A stretch of DNA of 5,506 nt from assembly GCA_937139435.1 (NCBI GenBank), contig CAKZPX010000323.1, forward strand, positions 1 to 5,506. Reading direction: 5' to 3'. Made by a program: the position numbers and the translations under genes. Numbering within the stretch: the first letter of the stretch is position 1; each line of letters opens with the position of its first letter. Shown here in pieces: positions 1-5,107 of the stretch. The notes beneath the pieces were generated by a model that saw only the letters and a program-made list of their open reading frames with translations, searched no databases and had not been told where the DNA came from. The stretch comes from an uncultured bacterium (GTDB lineage Bacteria > Hydrothermota > Tepidihabitantia > Tepidihabitantales > Tepidihabitantaceae).

Positions 1-437
1 GGGTTTAAGGGCACGGCGAGGTTGCCCATCGCATTGCGCTGGGTACCGAATACCTCCACCTCTCCGTGCCAGGAACCGGTAGCAAAACTGTAAAAGTTGG
101 CAAACATTCCGGTTTTGACCCAGACCGCATAAATTCCGGTGCCCGGCAGGTGAACCAGGCGTGTCCAGAGCGGTCCATAGGTTTGATTGTCAATGCCGGT
201 TGTGCCGATGGTGTCAACCCGGCTTGCAGAGAAGAGCGAAAAGAACAGACCGGACAGGAGGAGAAGTCTGATGAAGGTTAAACGGAACGAGGCGTGGCTT
301 TGCCGGAAAGAGTTGGCGCGGAGTCCAGACCGCTGCGTCAGCCCGTTGCTAATGGCGATCTGTTTTTCCTGACCGGTGTTCTGTGCGGCACAGTCCATGT
401 TACTCACACCGCCACAACGCTGCTGCTCGTATACCAT
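1..437 (-). CDS. Secreted/surface protein of unknown function, N-terminal part (runs off left edge)
   Basis: The minus-strand frame is open from an ATG at 437-435 to the window edge, giving 145 residues and no stop. The start was chosen because GGAGGT lies 5 nt upstream (443-448) and a promoter sits just beyond it. The protein begins MVYEQQRCGG. A basic stretch (RQSHASFRLTFIR, about 45-57) leads into a hydrophobic segment (LLLLSGLFFSLFSAS, about 58-72) that looks like a signal peptide with cleavage near residue 72, or a lipid-less membrane anchor. The exported part (VDTIGTTGIDNQTYGPLWTRLVHLPGTGIYAVWVKTGMF and on) is rich in aromatics, Gly and Thr. It reads like alternating beta strands, perhaps the first blades of a beta-propeller or a surface repeat protein; this is inference. 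Oddly, about 50 residues precede the hydrophobic core. The only other in-frame ATG (codon 14, 398-396) has no SD, and no ATG, GTG or TTG lies closer to the signal. I do not recognise the family. Confidence 0.7.
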   Translation of the reverse strand, partial: MVYEQQRCGGVSNMDCAAQNTGQEKQIAISNGLTQRSGLRANSFRQSHASFRLTFIRLLLLSGLFFSLFSASRVDTIGTTGIDNQTYGPLWTRLVHLPGTGIYAVWVKTGMFANFYSFATGSWHGEVEVFGTQRNAMGNLAVPLN

Positions 438-442
438 TCAAC

Positions 443-448
443 ACCTCC
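443..448 (-). promoter_or_regulatory. Shine-Dalgarno site of the minus-strand secreted-protein gene
   Basis: Read on the minus strand, the sequence is GGAGGTGTTGAATG. GGAGGT stands 5 nt before the ATG at 437. It decides the start in favour of this ATG over the downstream in-frame ATG at 398, which has no purine-rich site in front of it. Confidence 0.7.
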
Positions 449-453
449 ATAAC

Positions 454-482
454 ACTATAATCCGGTGCGTGGTGATGGTCAA
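454..482 (-). promoter_or_regulatory. Sigma70-type promoter for the minus-strand secreted-protein gene
   Basis: On the minus strand, TTGACC (482-477) and TATAGT (459-454) are separated by exactly 17 nt. Each differs from the consensus hexamer by one base. Transcription would start about 6-7 nt after the -10 box, at or just before the GGAGGT, giving a leader of only about 12-15 nt. The -35 box abuts a perfect inverted repeat beginning at 481, so a protein bound there would cover the promoter. A TATAAT on the opposite strand (456-461) overlaps the -10 box, but I find no matching -35 for it. Confidence 0.6.
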
Positions 483-495
483 GGATATTATCCTT
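481..495. repeat. Perfect inverted repeat AAGGAT-ATT-ATCCTT (operator-like)
   Basis: Two 6-bp arms, AAGGAT and ATCCTT, are separated by 3 nt. The left arm overlaps the last two bases of the -35 box (477-482) of the leftward gene, a position typical of a repressor or activator site. The core GGATA/TATCC recurs in the next repeat (506-532), in the hairpin at 718-749 and again at 5044-5056. The function is inferred from position and symmetry. Confidence 0.5.
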
Positions 496-496
496 T

Positions 497-510
497 TCCT
501 GCCGGCAGGA
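497..510. repeat. 14-bp perfect palindrome TCCTGCCGGCAGGA
   Basis: The 14 bases are fully self-complementary with no spacer, and lie 15 bp upstream of the leftward -35 box. The right half overlaps the left arm of the 506-532 repeat, so two different proteins, or two modes of binding by one, could compete here. A DNA-binding site is more likely than an RNA hairpin because there is no loop. Function unproven. Confidence 0.5.
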
Positions 511-532
511 TAATGAGTGATGTTTTATCCTG
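506..532. repeat. Perfect inverted repeat CAGGATAA / TTATCCTG with 11-nt spacer
   Basis: The 8-bp arms at 506-513 and 525-532 are exact reverse complements, with an 11-nt spacer. Arm centres are 19 bp apart, close to two helical turns, which suits a dimeric regulator binding one face of the DNA. It shares the GGATA core with the repeat at 481-495. It could also form a weak RNA stem-loop. Confidence 0.5.
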
Positions 533-717
533 TTCCGAGGTTATTGGGGTGAAAAACGCCGGACTGAAACCGCAGGTGAACCGCGGTGTTCAACACCAGG
601 TTATTATAATAGTTGATTTCCAGAGGACAAGCAGTATAACGGGTTGTATGATAGAGGTGAGATAGTTCGGTTATTATTGCAGAGTTGTGTTGATGACCGG
701 GTTAGATGTTCTTTTCC

Positions 718-749
718 GGGTTATCCCCGGGATTATACCGGGGATACCC
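718..749. repeat. Strong GC-rich stem-loop in the intergenic region
   Basis: TATCCCCGG (722-730) and CCGGGGATA (738-746) form a perfect 9-bp stem around a 7-nt loop (GATTATA). GGG (718-720) and CCC (747-749) extend it to 12 bp if T721 is bulged. Neither strand has a U-run directly after it (the plus strand has only TTTT at 764-767, behind a C-rich stretch), so it is not a convincing intrinsic terminator. It could be a protein-binding site, or a structural element if transcription crosses it. The arms again contain TATCC and GGATA. Confidence 0.55.
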
Positions 750-858
750 CCCCGCCTGCCCCCTTTTGCTGAATTCAAAGTGACTATTTTGGTATAACTG
801 TCAAGGAATAAGTGTATTATCATAATAATTGTAATAACTATCTCTTTGTCCGTTTCAT

Positions 859-886
859 TTGCATTTCGGTTTTGTTTGGTTATAAT
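859..886 (+). promoter_or_regulatory. Probable promoter of the three-gene signalling operon
   Basis: A perfect TATAAT -10 box (881-886) lies in an AT-rich tract, with a weak -35 candidate TTGCAT (859-864) 16 nt upstream. Transcription would start near 892-894, essentially at the SD, giving a leader of about 12 nt, as for the divergent gene. The poor -35 box suggests an activator or a non-housekeeping sigma factor may help. No closer promoter precedes the second or third gene. Confidence 0.5.
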
Positions 887-893
887 TTATAAA

Positions 894-899
894 AGGAGG
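894..899 (+). promoter_or_regulatory. Shine-Dalgarno site of the membrane histidine kinase
   Basis: AGGAGG ends 5 nt before the ATG at 905. A second in-frame ATG at 917 also has an AAGGAG in front of it, but only 1 nt away, which is too close. The first ATG is therefore preferred. Confidence 0.75.
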
Positions 900-904
900 A
901 AGGT

Positions 905-3445
905 ATGGGAAGGAGTATGAACCACGAGCCGTGTCCGGATATTTCAGGGGGTATTTTTCGCTGGCTGCCGAAAAGATTTTTAAAATTTGTTACGGTCCGT
1001 AATATAATAATGGTCCTGCTTTTTTTGTTCGGCGGGATGTTCTTGTTCGGGGTTTTGATAGTTAATTACTTCCAGAAAAGAGCCTACGATGATATCTTTC
1101 GCAGCGAGAAACACGACCAAAGAGAATCTTTTGAGCGTATTCTCCAGCTTGAGGGGTCTGCTATCAGGAATTTTGTCTATGACTACACCCATTGGGACGA
1201 GATGGTGCGGTTTTTTAAAATGCCGGATAGAAAGTGGGCAGATGATAATATTAAAGAAGCGATTGCCACCTATGGGGTTCAGGCGGTGTGGTGTTTTCGC
1301 CTTGATGGTGATTTAATCTATTTTGTTGCCGAATCCGGGTATCATTGGCTGGAGACCATTCCGGGATTGAAAGATGATGTTGTCCGGGTTCTGGCTGATA
1401 CCGCGTTCTGCGATTTTTTTGTGAAATGCGGTGATGGGTTTATTGACATTCGGGGTGCGACTGTTCATCCCTCCAGTGACCCGGAGAGGTTAACGCCACC
1501 GCAGGGTATATTTGTTGCCGGCAGGGTCTGGGATAAAAAGTTCCTCAATCAGCTGGCAGAAATTATCGGCGGAGAGTTTATTCTGGGTAATGCGGGAGAC
1601 GACAAAACCGATGATGATCCGGGTCGGGGGATGATGGTGCTTACGCATGTTTTGCATGACAGCCAGGGCAATCCGATTGGGGTGTTAAAACTGAAAAAGG
1701 TGCTGCGGGTGGTTGAAGAGTATCGGGGCTGGTCAAGACACAATCTGGCAATAATTTTATTGGGTGCCGGTTTAGTCTTTGTTATCCTGATTTTCGCTTT
1801 AACTAAGTTTGTGACCGGTCCATTAACTGATATGGTTAATGCCCTGGACACAAAACACCCGGTTTATCTTAATAGATGGCAGAATCGCCCCTGTGAGTTT
1901 GGTAAAATGTCCCGGGCGCTTATCAAGTTTTTTGCCCAGGAGGATGAACTCAGAAAACAGAAGGAGGAGGCGCAGAGGTATCTTGATATCGCCGGGGTGA
2001 TAATTGTGGCGCTGGATGATAAGGGGCGGGTGGTAGTAATTAACCGCCAGGGTTGCGAGGTGCTGGGTTATGAGGCAGAAGAGATTAAAGGAAAGGACTG
2101 GTTTGAAAACTTTCTGCCTGAAAAGCAACGGGCAAAGACCCGGGAGGTATTTCAGTGCCTGATGCAGGGACAGGAGGCGGAGTGTGCGGTGTGGGAAAAT
2201 CCGGTTTTGACCCGGGATGGGAAAGAAAGGCTGATTTACTGGCGCAATGTGGTGGTAAGAGATGACTCAGGCAGGATTGTCGGAACGCTCAGTTCAGGTG
2301 AGGATGTTACTGAGAAACGGCAGATTGAGGATGCGTTAAGGAATAACGAGGCGAAGTTGCGCTCAATAACCGAGACGATGCGCGATGCGCTGGTCATGAT
2401 TGATGATGAAGGCAGGGTGGTATTTATGAACCCGATGACCGAGAAACTTTTAGGCTACCGGTCAGAGGAGTTGATGGGTAAGGTGTTTCATGAGATAGTG
2501 GCGCCCGAGCGTTACCGACCGCTTTATCGGGAAAAGTTCCCGCATTTTGCCCGCACCGGCTCCGGGGCAGCGGTGGGCGAGACCCTGGAGTTACCAGCGT
2601 TGCGCAAGGATGGCAGTGAGGTGCCGGTGGAGCTGTCGCTTTCTGCTTTTAACTGGCGCGGTCGCTGGTATGGGGTGGGTGTGATGCGTGATATTACCAA
2701 GCGGAAACAGGCAGAGCGGGCGCTGGCAGAAAAGGCAGAGGAGTTGCGCCGTTCCAATCAGGAACTGGAGCGTTTCGCCTATATTGCGTCGCACGATTTA
2801 CAGGAACCATTGCGGATGGTGGGCAGTTATGTGGGACTGCTTGCCCGGCGTTATAAAGGCAAACTGGACCAGGATGCGGATGAGTTTATTAATTATGCGG
2901 TGGACGGGGTTACCCGGATGCAGCGTTTAATTAACGACCTGCTGGCCTATTCCCGGGTCGGGACAAAGGGCAGGGAGCCGGTGCCAACACCGAGCGGAGA
3001 GGTTTTAAAACGGGCGCTTTTGAATCTGAAGGTTGCGATTGAAGAGAGAAATGCGCGGATAGTCTGCTGTGAGCCCCTGCCCGTGGTGCTGGTTGATGAT
3101 CGGCAGCTGGAACAGCTGTTTCAGAACCTTATCGCTAACGCTATCAAGTTTAACCGCCAGCCGGTCCCTGAGGTGGAGATAATGGCGGAGAGAAAAGACG
3201 GTTTATGGGTATTTAAGGTTAAGGACAACGGGATTGGTATTGACCCGAAATTTTCGGAAAGGGTGTTTGAGATATTTCAACGGCTCCATACCCGGGAGGA
3301 GTATCCTGGCACCGGTATCGGGCTGGCGGTGTGTAAAAAGATTGTTGAACGCCATGGAGGCAAAATTTGGTTAGAGTCGGAGCCGGGTAAGGGAACCACA
3401 TTTTATTTTAGCCTTTATCCGGCCGAAGAAGAAAAGGAGGGATAA
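905..3445 (+). CDS. Membrane-bound CHASE4-PAS-PAS sensor histidine kinase
   Basis: Predicted inner-membrane sensor kinase of 846 residues. A cytoplasmic tail of about 30 residues is followed by TM1 (about 31-54). An extracytoplasmic domain (about 55-278) has the CHASE4-like pattern DYTHWDEM (93-100) plus a downstream W and DN (111-115). TM2 covers about 281-303. A degenerate, shortened HAMP-like linker follows (P306 to about 350). PAS1 (about 355-470, ending GEDVTEKRQ) and PAS2 (about 482-602, ending MRDITKRKQAE) come next, then a short coiled coil. The HisKA dimerisation domain carries the H-box ASHDLQEP with phospho-acceptor His630. The HATPase domain has an N-box (N745), a G1 box DNGIGID (774-780) and a G2 box GTGIGL (802-807). 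All catalytic motifs are intact. The SNQELERFAYIASHDLQEPLRMV region resembles kinases usually paired with Rcp1-like regulators, and such a gene follows directly. The ligand is unknown, and no heme, flavin or bilin site is obvious. Confidence 0.95.
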   Translation: MGRSMNHEPCPDISGGIFRWLPKRFLKFVTVRNIIMVLLFLFGGMFLFGVLIVNYFQKRAYDDIFRSEKHDQRESFERILQLEGSAIRNFVYDYTHWDEMVRFFKMPDRKWADDNIKEAIATYGVQAVWCFRLDGDLIYFVAESGYHWLETIPGLKDDVVRVLADTAFCDFFVKCGDGFIDIRGATVHPSSDPERLTPPQGIFVAGRVWDKKFLNQLAEIIGGEFILGNAGDDKTDDDPGRGMMVLTHVLHDSQGNPIGVLKLKKVLRVVEEYRGWSRHNLAIILLGAGLVFVILIFALTKFVTGPLTDMVNALDTKHPVYLNRWQNRPCEFGKMSRALIKFFAQEDELRKQKEEAQRYLDIAGVIIVALDDKGRVVVINRQGCEVLGYEAEEIKGKDWFENFLPEKQRAKTREVFQCLMQGQEAECAVWENPVLTRDGKERLIYWRNVVVRDDSGRIVGTLSSGEDVTEKRQIEDALRNNEAKLRSITETMRDALVMIDDEGRVVFMNPMTEKLLGYRSEELMGKVFHEIVAPERYRPLYREKFPHFARTGSGAAVGETLELPALRKDGSEVPVELSLSAFNWRGRWYGVGVMRDITKRKQAERALAEKAEELRRSNQELERFAYIASHDLQEPLRMVGSYVGLLARRYKGKLDQDADEFINYAVDGVTRMQRLINDLLAYSRVGTKGREPVPTPSGEVLKRALLNLKVAIEERNARIVCCEPLPVVLVDDRQLEQLFQNLIANAIKFNRQPVPEVEIMAERKDGLWVFKVKDNGIGIDPKFSERVFEIFQRLHTREEYPGTGIGLAVCKKIVERHGGKIWLESEPGKGTTFYFSLYPAEEEKEG
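3435..3440 (+). promoter_or_regulatory. Shine-Dalgarno site inside the kinase 3' end, driving the response regulator
   Basis: AGGAGG sits within the last codons of the kinase, 5 nt before the next ATG. The kinase stop TAA and the regulator ATG are contiguous (TAAATG), so ribosomes can reinitiate. This indicates translational coupling and a fixed kinase-to-regulator ratio. Confidence 0.75.
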
Positions 3446-3895
3446 ATGAGTGAAAATCGCAATGGCGATCCGGTGGAAATTCTTTTAGTTGAAGACAATC
3501 CAGGTGATGTCCGGTTGACCCAGGAGGCTTTGCGCGAGGCGAAGGTGCGCAATAACCTGCATGTTGTCGGTGATGGTGAAAAGGCGCTGGCTTTTCTTCG
3601 CCGGGAAGGTGAGTTTCACGATGCGCCAACACCAGACATCATACTTCTGGACCTGAATCTCCCCAAAAAGCACGGTCAGGAGGTGCTGTCCGAGATAAAG
3701 TCGGACCCGGTTCTGCGCCGGATACCGGTGGTTGTTCTTACTACATCCAAGGCAGAGGAGGATATTCTGCGCAGTTATGACCTGCATGCCAATTGCTATG
3801 TTACCAAGCCGGTGGATTTTGAGCAGTTTATCAAGGTTGTGCGCTCAATTGAGGAGTTCTGGTTTACAGTGGTGAAACTACCTGCCGGAGAATAG
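3446..3895 (+). CDS. Rcp1-like single-domain response regulator
   Basis: This 149-residue protein is one receiver (REC) domain with no output domain, the usual length for the Rcp1 class of CheY-like regulators. Visible residues are the acidic pair E16-D17 (LLVEDNPGD), the phospho-acceptor D69 in DIILLDLNLP, the switch Thr T99 in VVLTTS, and K121 in the TKPVD loop. The tail SIEEFWFTVVKLP (about 134-146) is characteristic of this subfamily, known from cyanobacterial phytochrome partners and from many PAS-kinase operons. Expected role: it accepts phosphate from His630 of the upstream kinase and signals by protein contact in the cytoplasm, or acts as a phosphate shuttle to another kinase. The start abuts the upstream stop codon and has a strong SD. 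The next gene begins 4 nt after its stop. Direct downstream partners cannot be seen. Confidence 0.95.
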   Translation: MSENRNGDPVEILLVEDNPGDVRLTQEALREAKVRNNLHVVGDGEKALAFLRREGEFHDAPTPDIILLDLNLPKKHGQEVLSEIKSDPVLRRIPVVVLTTSKAEEDILRSYDLHANCYVTKPVDFEQFIKVVRSIEEFWFTVVKLPAGE

Positions 3896-3899
3896 GGCG

Positions 3900-5018
3900 A
3901 TGGAGCAGCGGCGGTTAAAGATACTGCTCGTGGAGGACAATCCCGGGGATGCCCGGTTAGTGGAGGAGATTCTTGCCGAGGCGGGCAGAAGCGGGTTTGA
4001 TATCACCCCGCTGGAGCGTTGCGAGCCAGCGGTTGCCGCTTTGAAAGATAGCAACTTTGATGTGGTGCTTTTGGATCTGTCTTTGCCGGACAGTAAAGGT
4101 CTGGAAACAGTGAGTCGGGTGACCGCTGCCGCACCACAGGTGCCGATTGTGATTATGACCGGGCTGGACGACGAGGAGACTGCAATCGCCGCGGCAAAGA
4201 TGGGTGCCCAGGACTATCTGGTTAAGGGGAATTTTGACCACCGGGGGTTGACAAGAACCCTGCGCTATGCAATTGAGCGGAAGGAACAGGAACTGGCACT
4301 GGCGCGGAAGAATGCCGAACTGGGGCGATTAAACGAATTGAAGACCCATTTCCTGGGTATGGCAGCGCATGACCTGCGCAACCCACTGGCGGTGATTATG
4401 ACCGCAAGTTCATTTTTGCTGGAGGGCGAGGATGGGCTACCGGTGGAGAAACGGCAGGAGTTTCTGCGGTTAATCCAGAGTAATAGTGAGTTTATGATGC
4501 GGTTGATTGACGACCTGCTGGATTTTGCCCGGATTCAGTCCGGCGAGTTGCAAATAGAACTGGCAGAGGTGGACCTGGAAGAGCTGGTGGAGAAAAATGT
4601 GGAGCAGAATCGGATGATTGCTGGTAATAAAGGGATAGAGATCGAGTTAAGGAAGAACGGTACGCTACCGGTGGTGCAGGTGGATGCCCGACGTATTGAA
4701 CAGGTTTTGAATAATCTTATCAGTAATGCGGTGAAGTTTTCCCATTCCGGGACAAAGGTTGAGGTGCGGTTGGAGCAGGAGGACGATGGTGTGGTGGTTG
4801 CGGTAAAAGACCAGGGACCGGGGATTCCGGCTGAGGATATGGGGAAACTGTTTAAGCCATTTCAGAAGACCAGTGTGCGCAGCACTGCGGGCGAGCGCAG
4901 CACCGGGCTGGGACTGGCGATATGCCGGAAAATTGTTGAGGCGCATAAAGGAAAAATCTGGGCAGAGTCGGAAAAAGATAAGGGTTCAACATTCTTTTTC
5001 TGGTTACCGGCAAGTTAA
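3900..5018 (+). CDS. Soluble hybrid: N-terminal receiver + histidine kinase (REC-HisKA-HATPase)
   Basis: This 372-residue protein has no membrane segment. The receiver covers about 6-125, with acidic residues E12-D13, phospho-acceptor D59 (VVLLDLSLPD), T87 (IVIMTG) and K109 (YLVKG). A helical linker follows (about 125-148, ERKEQELALARKNAELGRLNELK). The HisKA domain has the H-box AAHDLRNP with His157. The HATPase domain has N-box N276 (NNLISNAVKF), G1 DQGPGIP (304-310), the F-box region LFKPFQ (317-322) and G2 STGLGLA (334-340). All key residues are present, so both receiver and kinase should be active. In this architecture receiver phosphorylation typically controls the attached kinase, and phosphate may come from the upstream membrane kinase. 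The protein has no output domain, so a further regulator elsewhere is expected. Its start lies 4 nt after the response-regulator stop, with a weak GGAG (3887-3890) 9 nt upstream, suggesting coupled and lower translation. Confidence 0.94.
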   Translation: MEQRRLKILLVEDNPGDARLVEEILAEAGRSGFDITPLERCEPAVAALKDSNFDVVLLDLSLPDSKGLETVSRVTAAAPQVPIVIMTGLDDEETAIAAAKMGAQDYLVKGNFDHRGLTRTLRYAIERKEQELALARKNAELGRLNELKTHFLGMAAHDLRNPLAVIMTASSFLLEGEDGLPVEKRQEFLRLIQSNSEFMMRLIDDLLDFARIQSGELQIELAEVDLEELVEKNVEQNRMIAGNKGIEIELRKNGTLPVVQVDARRIEQVLNNLISNAVKFSHSGTKVEVRLEQEDDGVVVAVKDQGPGIPAEDMGKLFKPFQKTSVRSTAGERSTGLGLAICRKIVEAHKGKIWAESEKDKGSTFFFWLPAS

Positions 5019-5043
5019 ACTGCACCGAAAAATAACGCAGACC

Positions 5044-5072
5044 GGATAGCGTATCCACGAAATCGTCTTTTC
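5044..5072 (+). terminator. Weak candidate terminator / inverted repeat after the signalling operon
   Basis: GGATA-GCG-TATCC (5044-5056) is a 5-bp stem with a 3-nt loop. It is followed by ACGA-AA-TCGT and a short pyrimidine run CTTTTCT (5067-5072 and beyond). The stem is short and the T-run begins 11 nt after it, so intrinsic termination is doubtful. The same GGATA/TATCC symmetry as at 481-532 makes a protein-binding site an equal alternative. Confidence 0.25.
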
Positions 5073-5080
5073 TGGACTAA

Positions 5081-5091
5081 CCGGGTTATCC
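5081..5091 (+). repeat. 11-bp direct repeat CCGGGTTATCC, second copy
   Basis: It is identical to 716-726 in the divergent intergenic region. Both copies are followed, after a small gap, by GGG and ATTAT. Each copy lies upstream of a plus-strand transcription unit: the first about 180 bp before the signalling operon, the second 17 bp before the peptidase gene. It may be a shared regulatory site; chance similarity of two GC-then-AT promoter regions is also possible. Confidence 0.4.
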
Positions 5092-5094
5092 GGG

Positions 5095-5100
5095 TATTAT
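5095..5100 (+). promoter_or_regulatory. Candidate -10 box for leaderless transcription of the peptidase gene
   Basis: TATTAT ends 7 nt before the ATG at 5108, the spacing seen for leaderless mRNAs in which the start codon is the 5' end. There is no SD-like sequence before this ATG, unlike every other start in the window. No good -35 hexamer is visible (CTGGAC at 5072-5077 is poor). The peptidase may instead be read through from the signalling operon. Confidence 0.35.
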
Positions 5101-5107
5101 TTCATTG

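Larger units (their letters stand above)
438..904. other. Gene-free divergent intergenic region, rich in short inverted repeats
   Basis: These 467 bp separate the divergent secreted-protein gene and signalling operon. No convincing ORF is present. The left part (454-532) holds the leftward promoter and a cluster of palindromes. The middle (533-715) has a small palindrome at 585-597 (GGTGTT-C-AACACC) and scattered GGTTAT motifs. A strong GC hairpin lies at 718-749. The right part (776-893) is AT-rich, with the rightward promoter at its end. No tRNA, rRNA, riboswitch or CRISPR signature was recognised. A small RNA or structured leader cannot be excluded by eye. Confidence 0.75.

Noticed and set aside
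5..217. Minus-strand 70-codon ORF starting at 217
   Set aside because: It lies in another frame inside the longer minus-strand gene, which has an SD, a promoter, a signal-like segment and an open frame to the edge. This ORF has none of these.
66..372. Plus-strand small ORFs (66-281 and 187-372), including an AGGAGG before an ATG at 271
   Set aside because: They are antisense to the secreted-protein gene. The AGGAGG is the complement of the Leu codons of its hydrophobic segment, and the predicted proteins look like random shadows.
465..665. Plus-strand 66-codon ORF across the palindrome cluster
   Set aside because: It has a GTG start without an SD, begins inside the leftward promoter, and its reading frame crosses several inverted repeats. 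No recognisable protein features.
799..804. Perfect TTGACA (-35) on the minus strand
   Set aside because: No -10-like hexamer lies 16-18 nt downstream on that strand, and no gene starts nearby.
438..904. CRISPR array, tRNA or known riboswitch in the intergenic region
   Set aside because: The repeats are short, irregularly spaced and not separated by unique spacers of uniform length. No cloverleaf or recognised aptamer core was found by eye.
1549..2128. Minus-strand ORFs of about 100 codons opposite the histidine kinase
   Set aside because: They are antisense to the transmembrane and PAS regions of a clearly coding gene, with no SD or family features.
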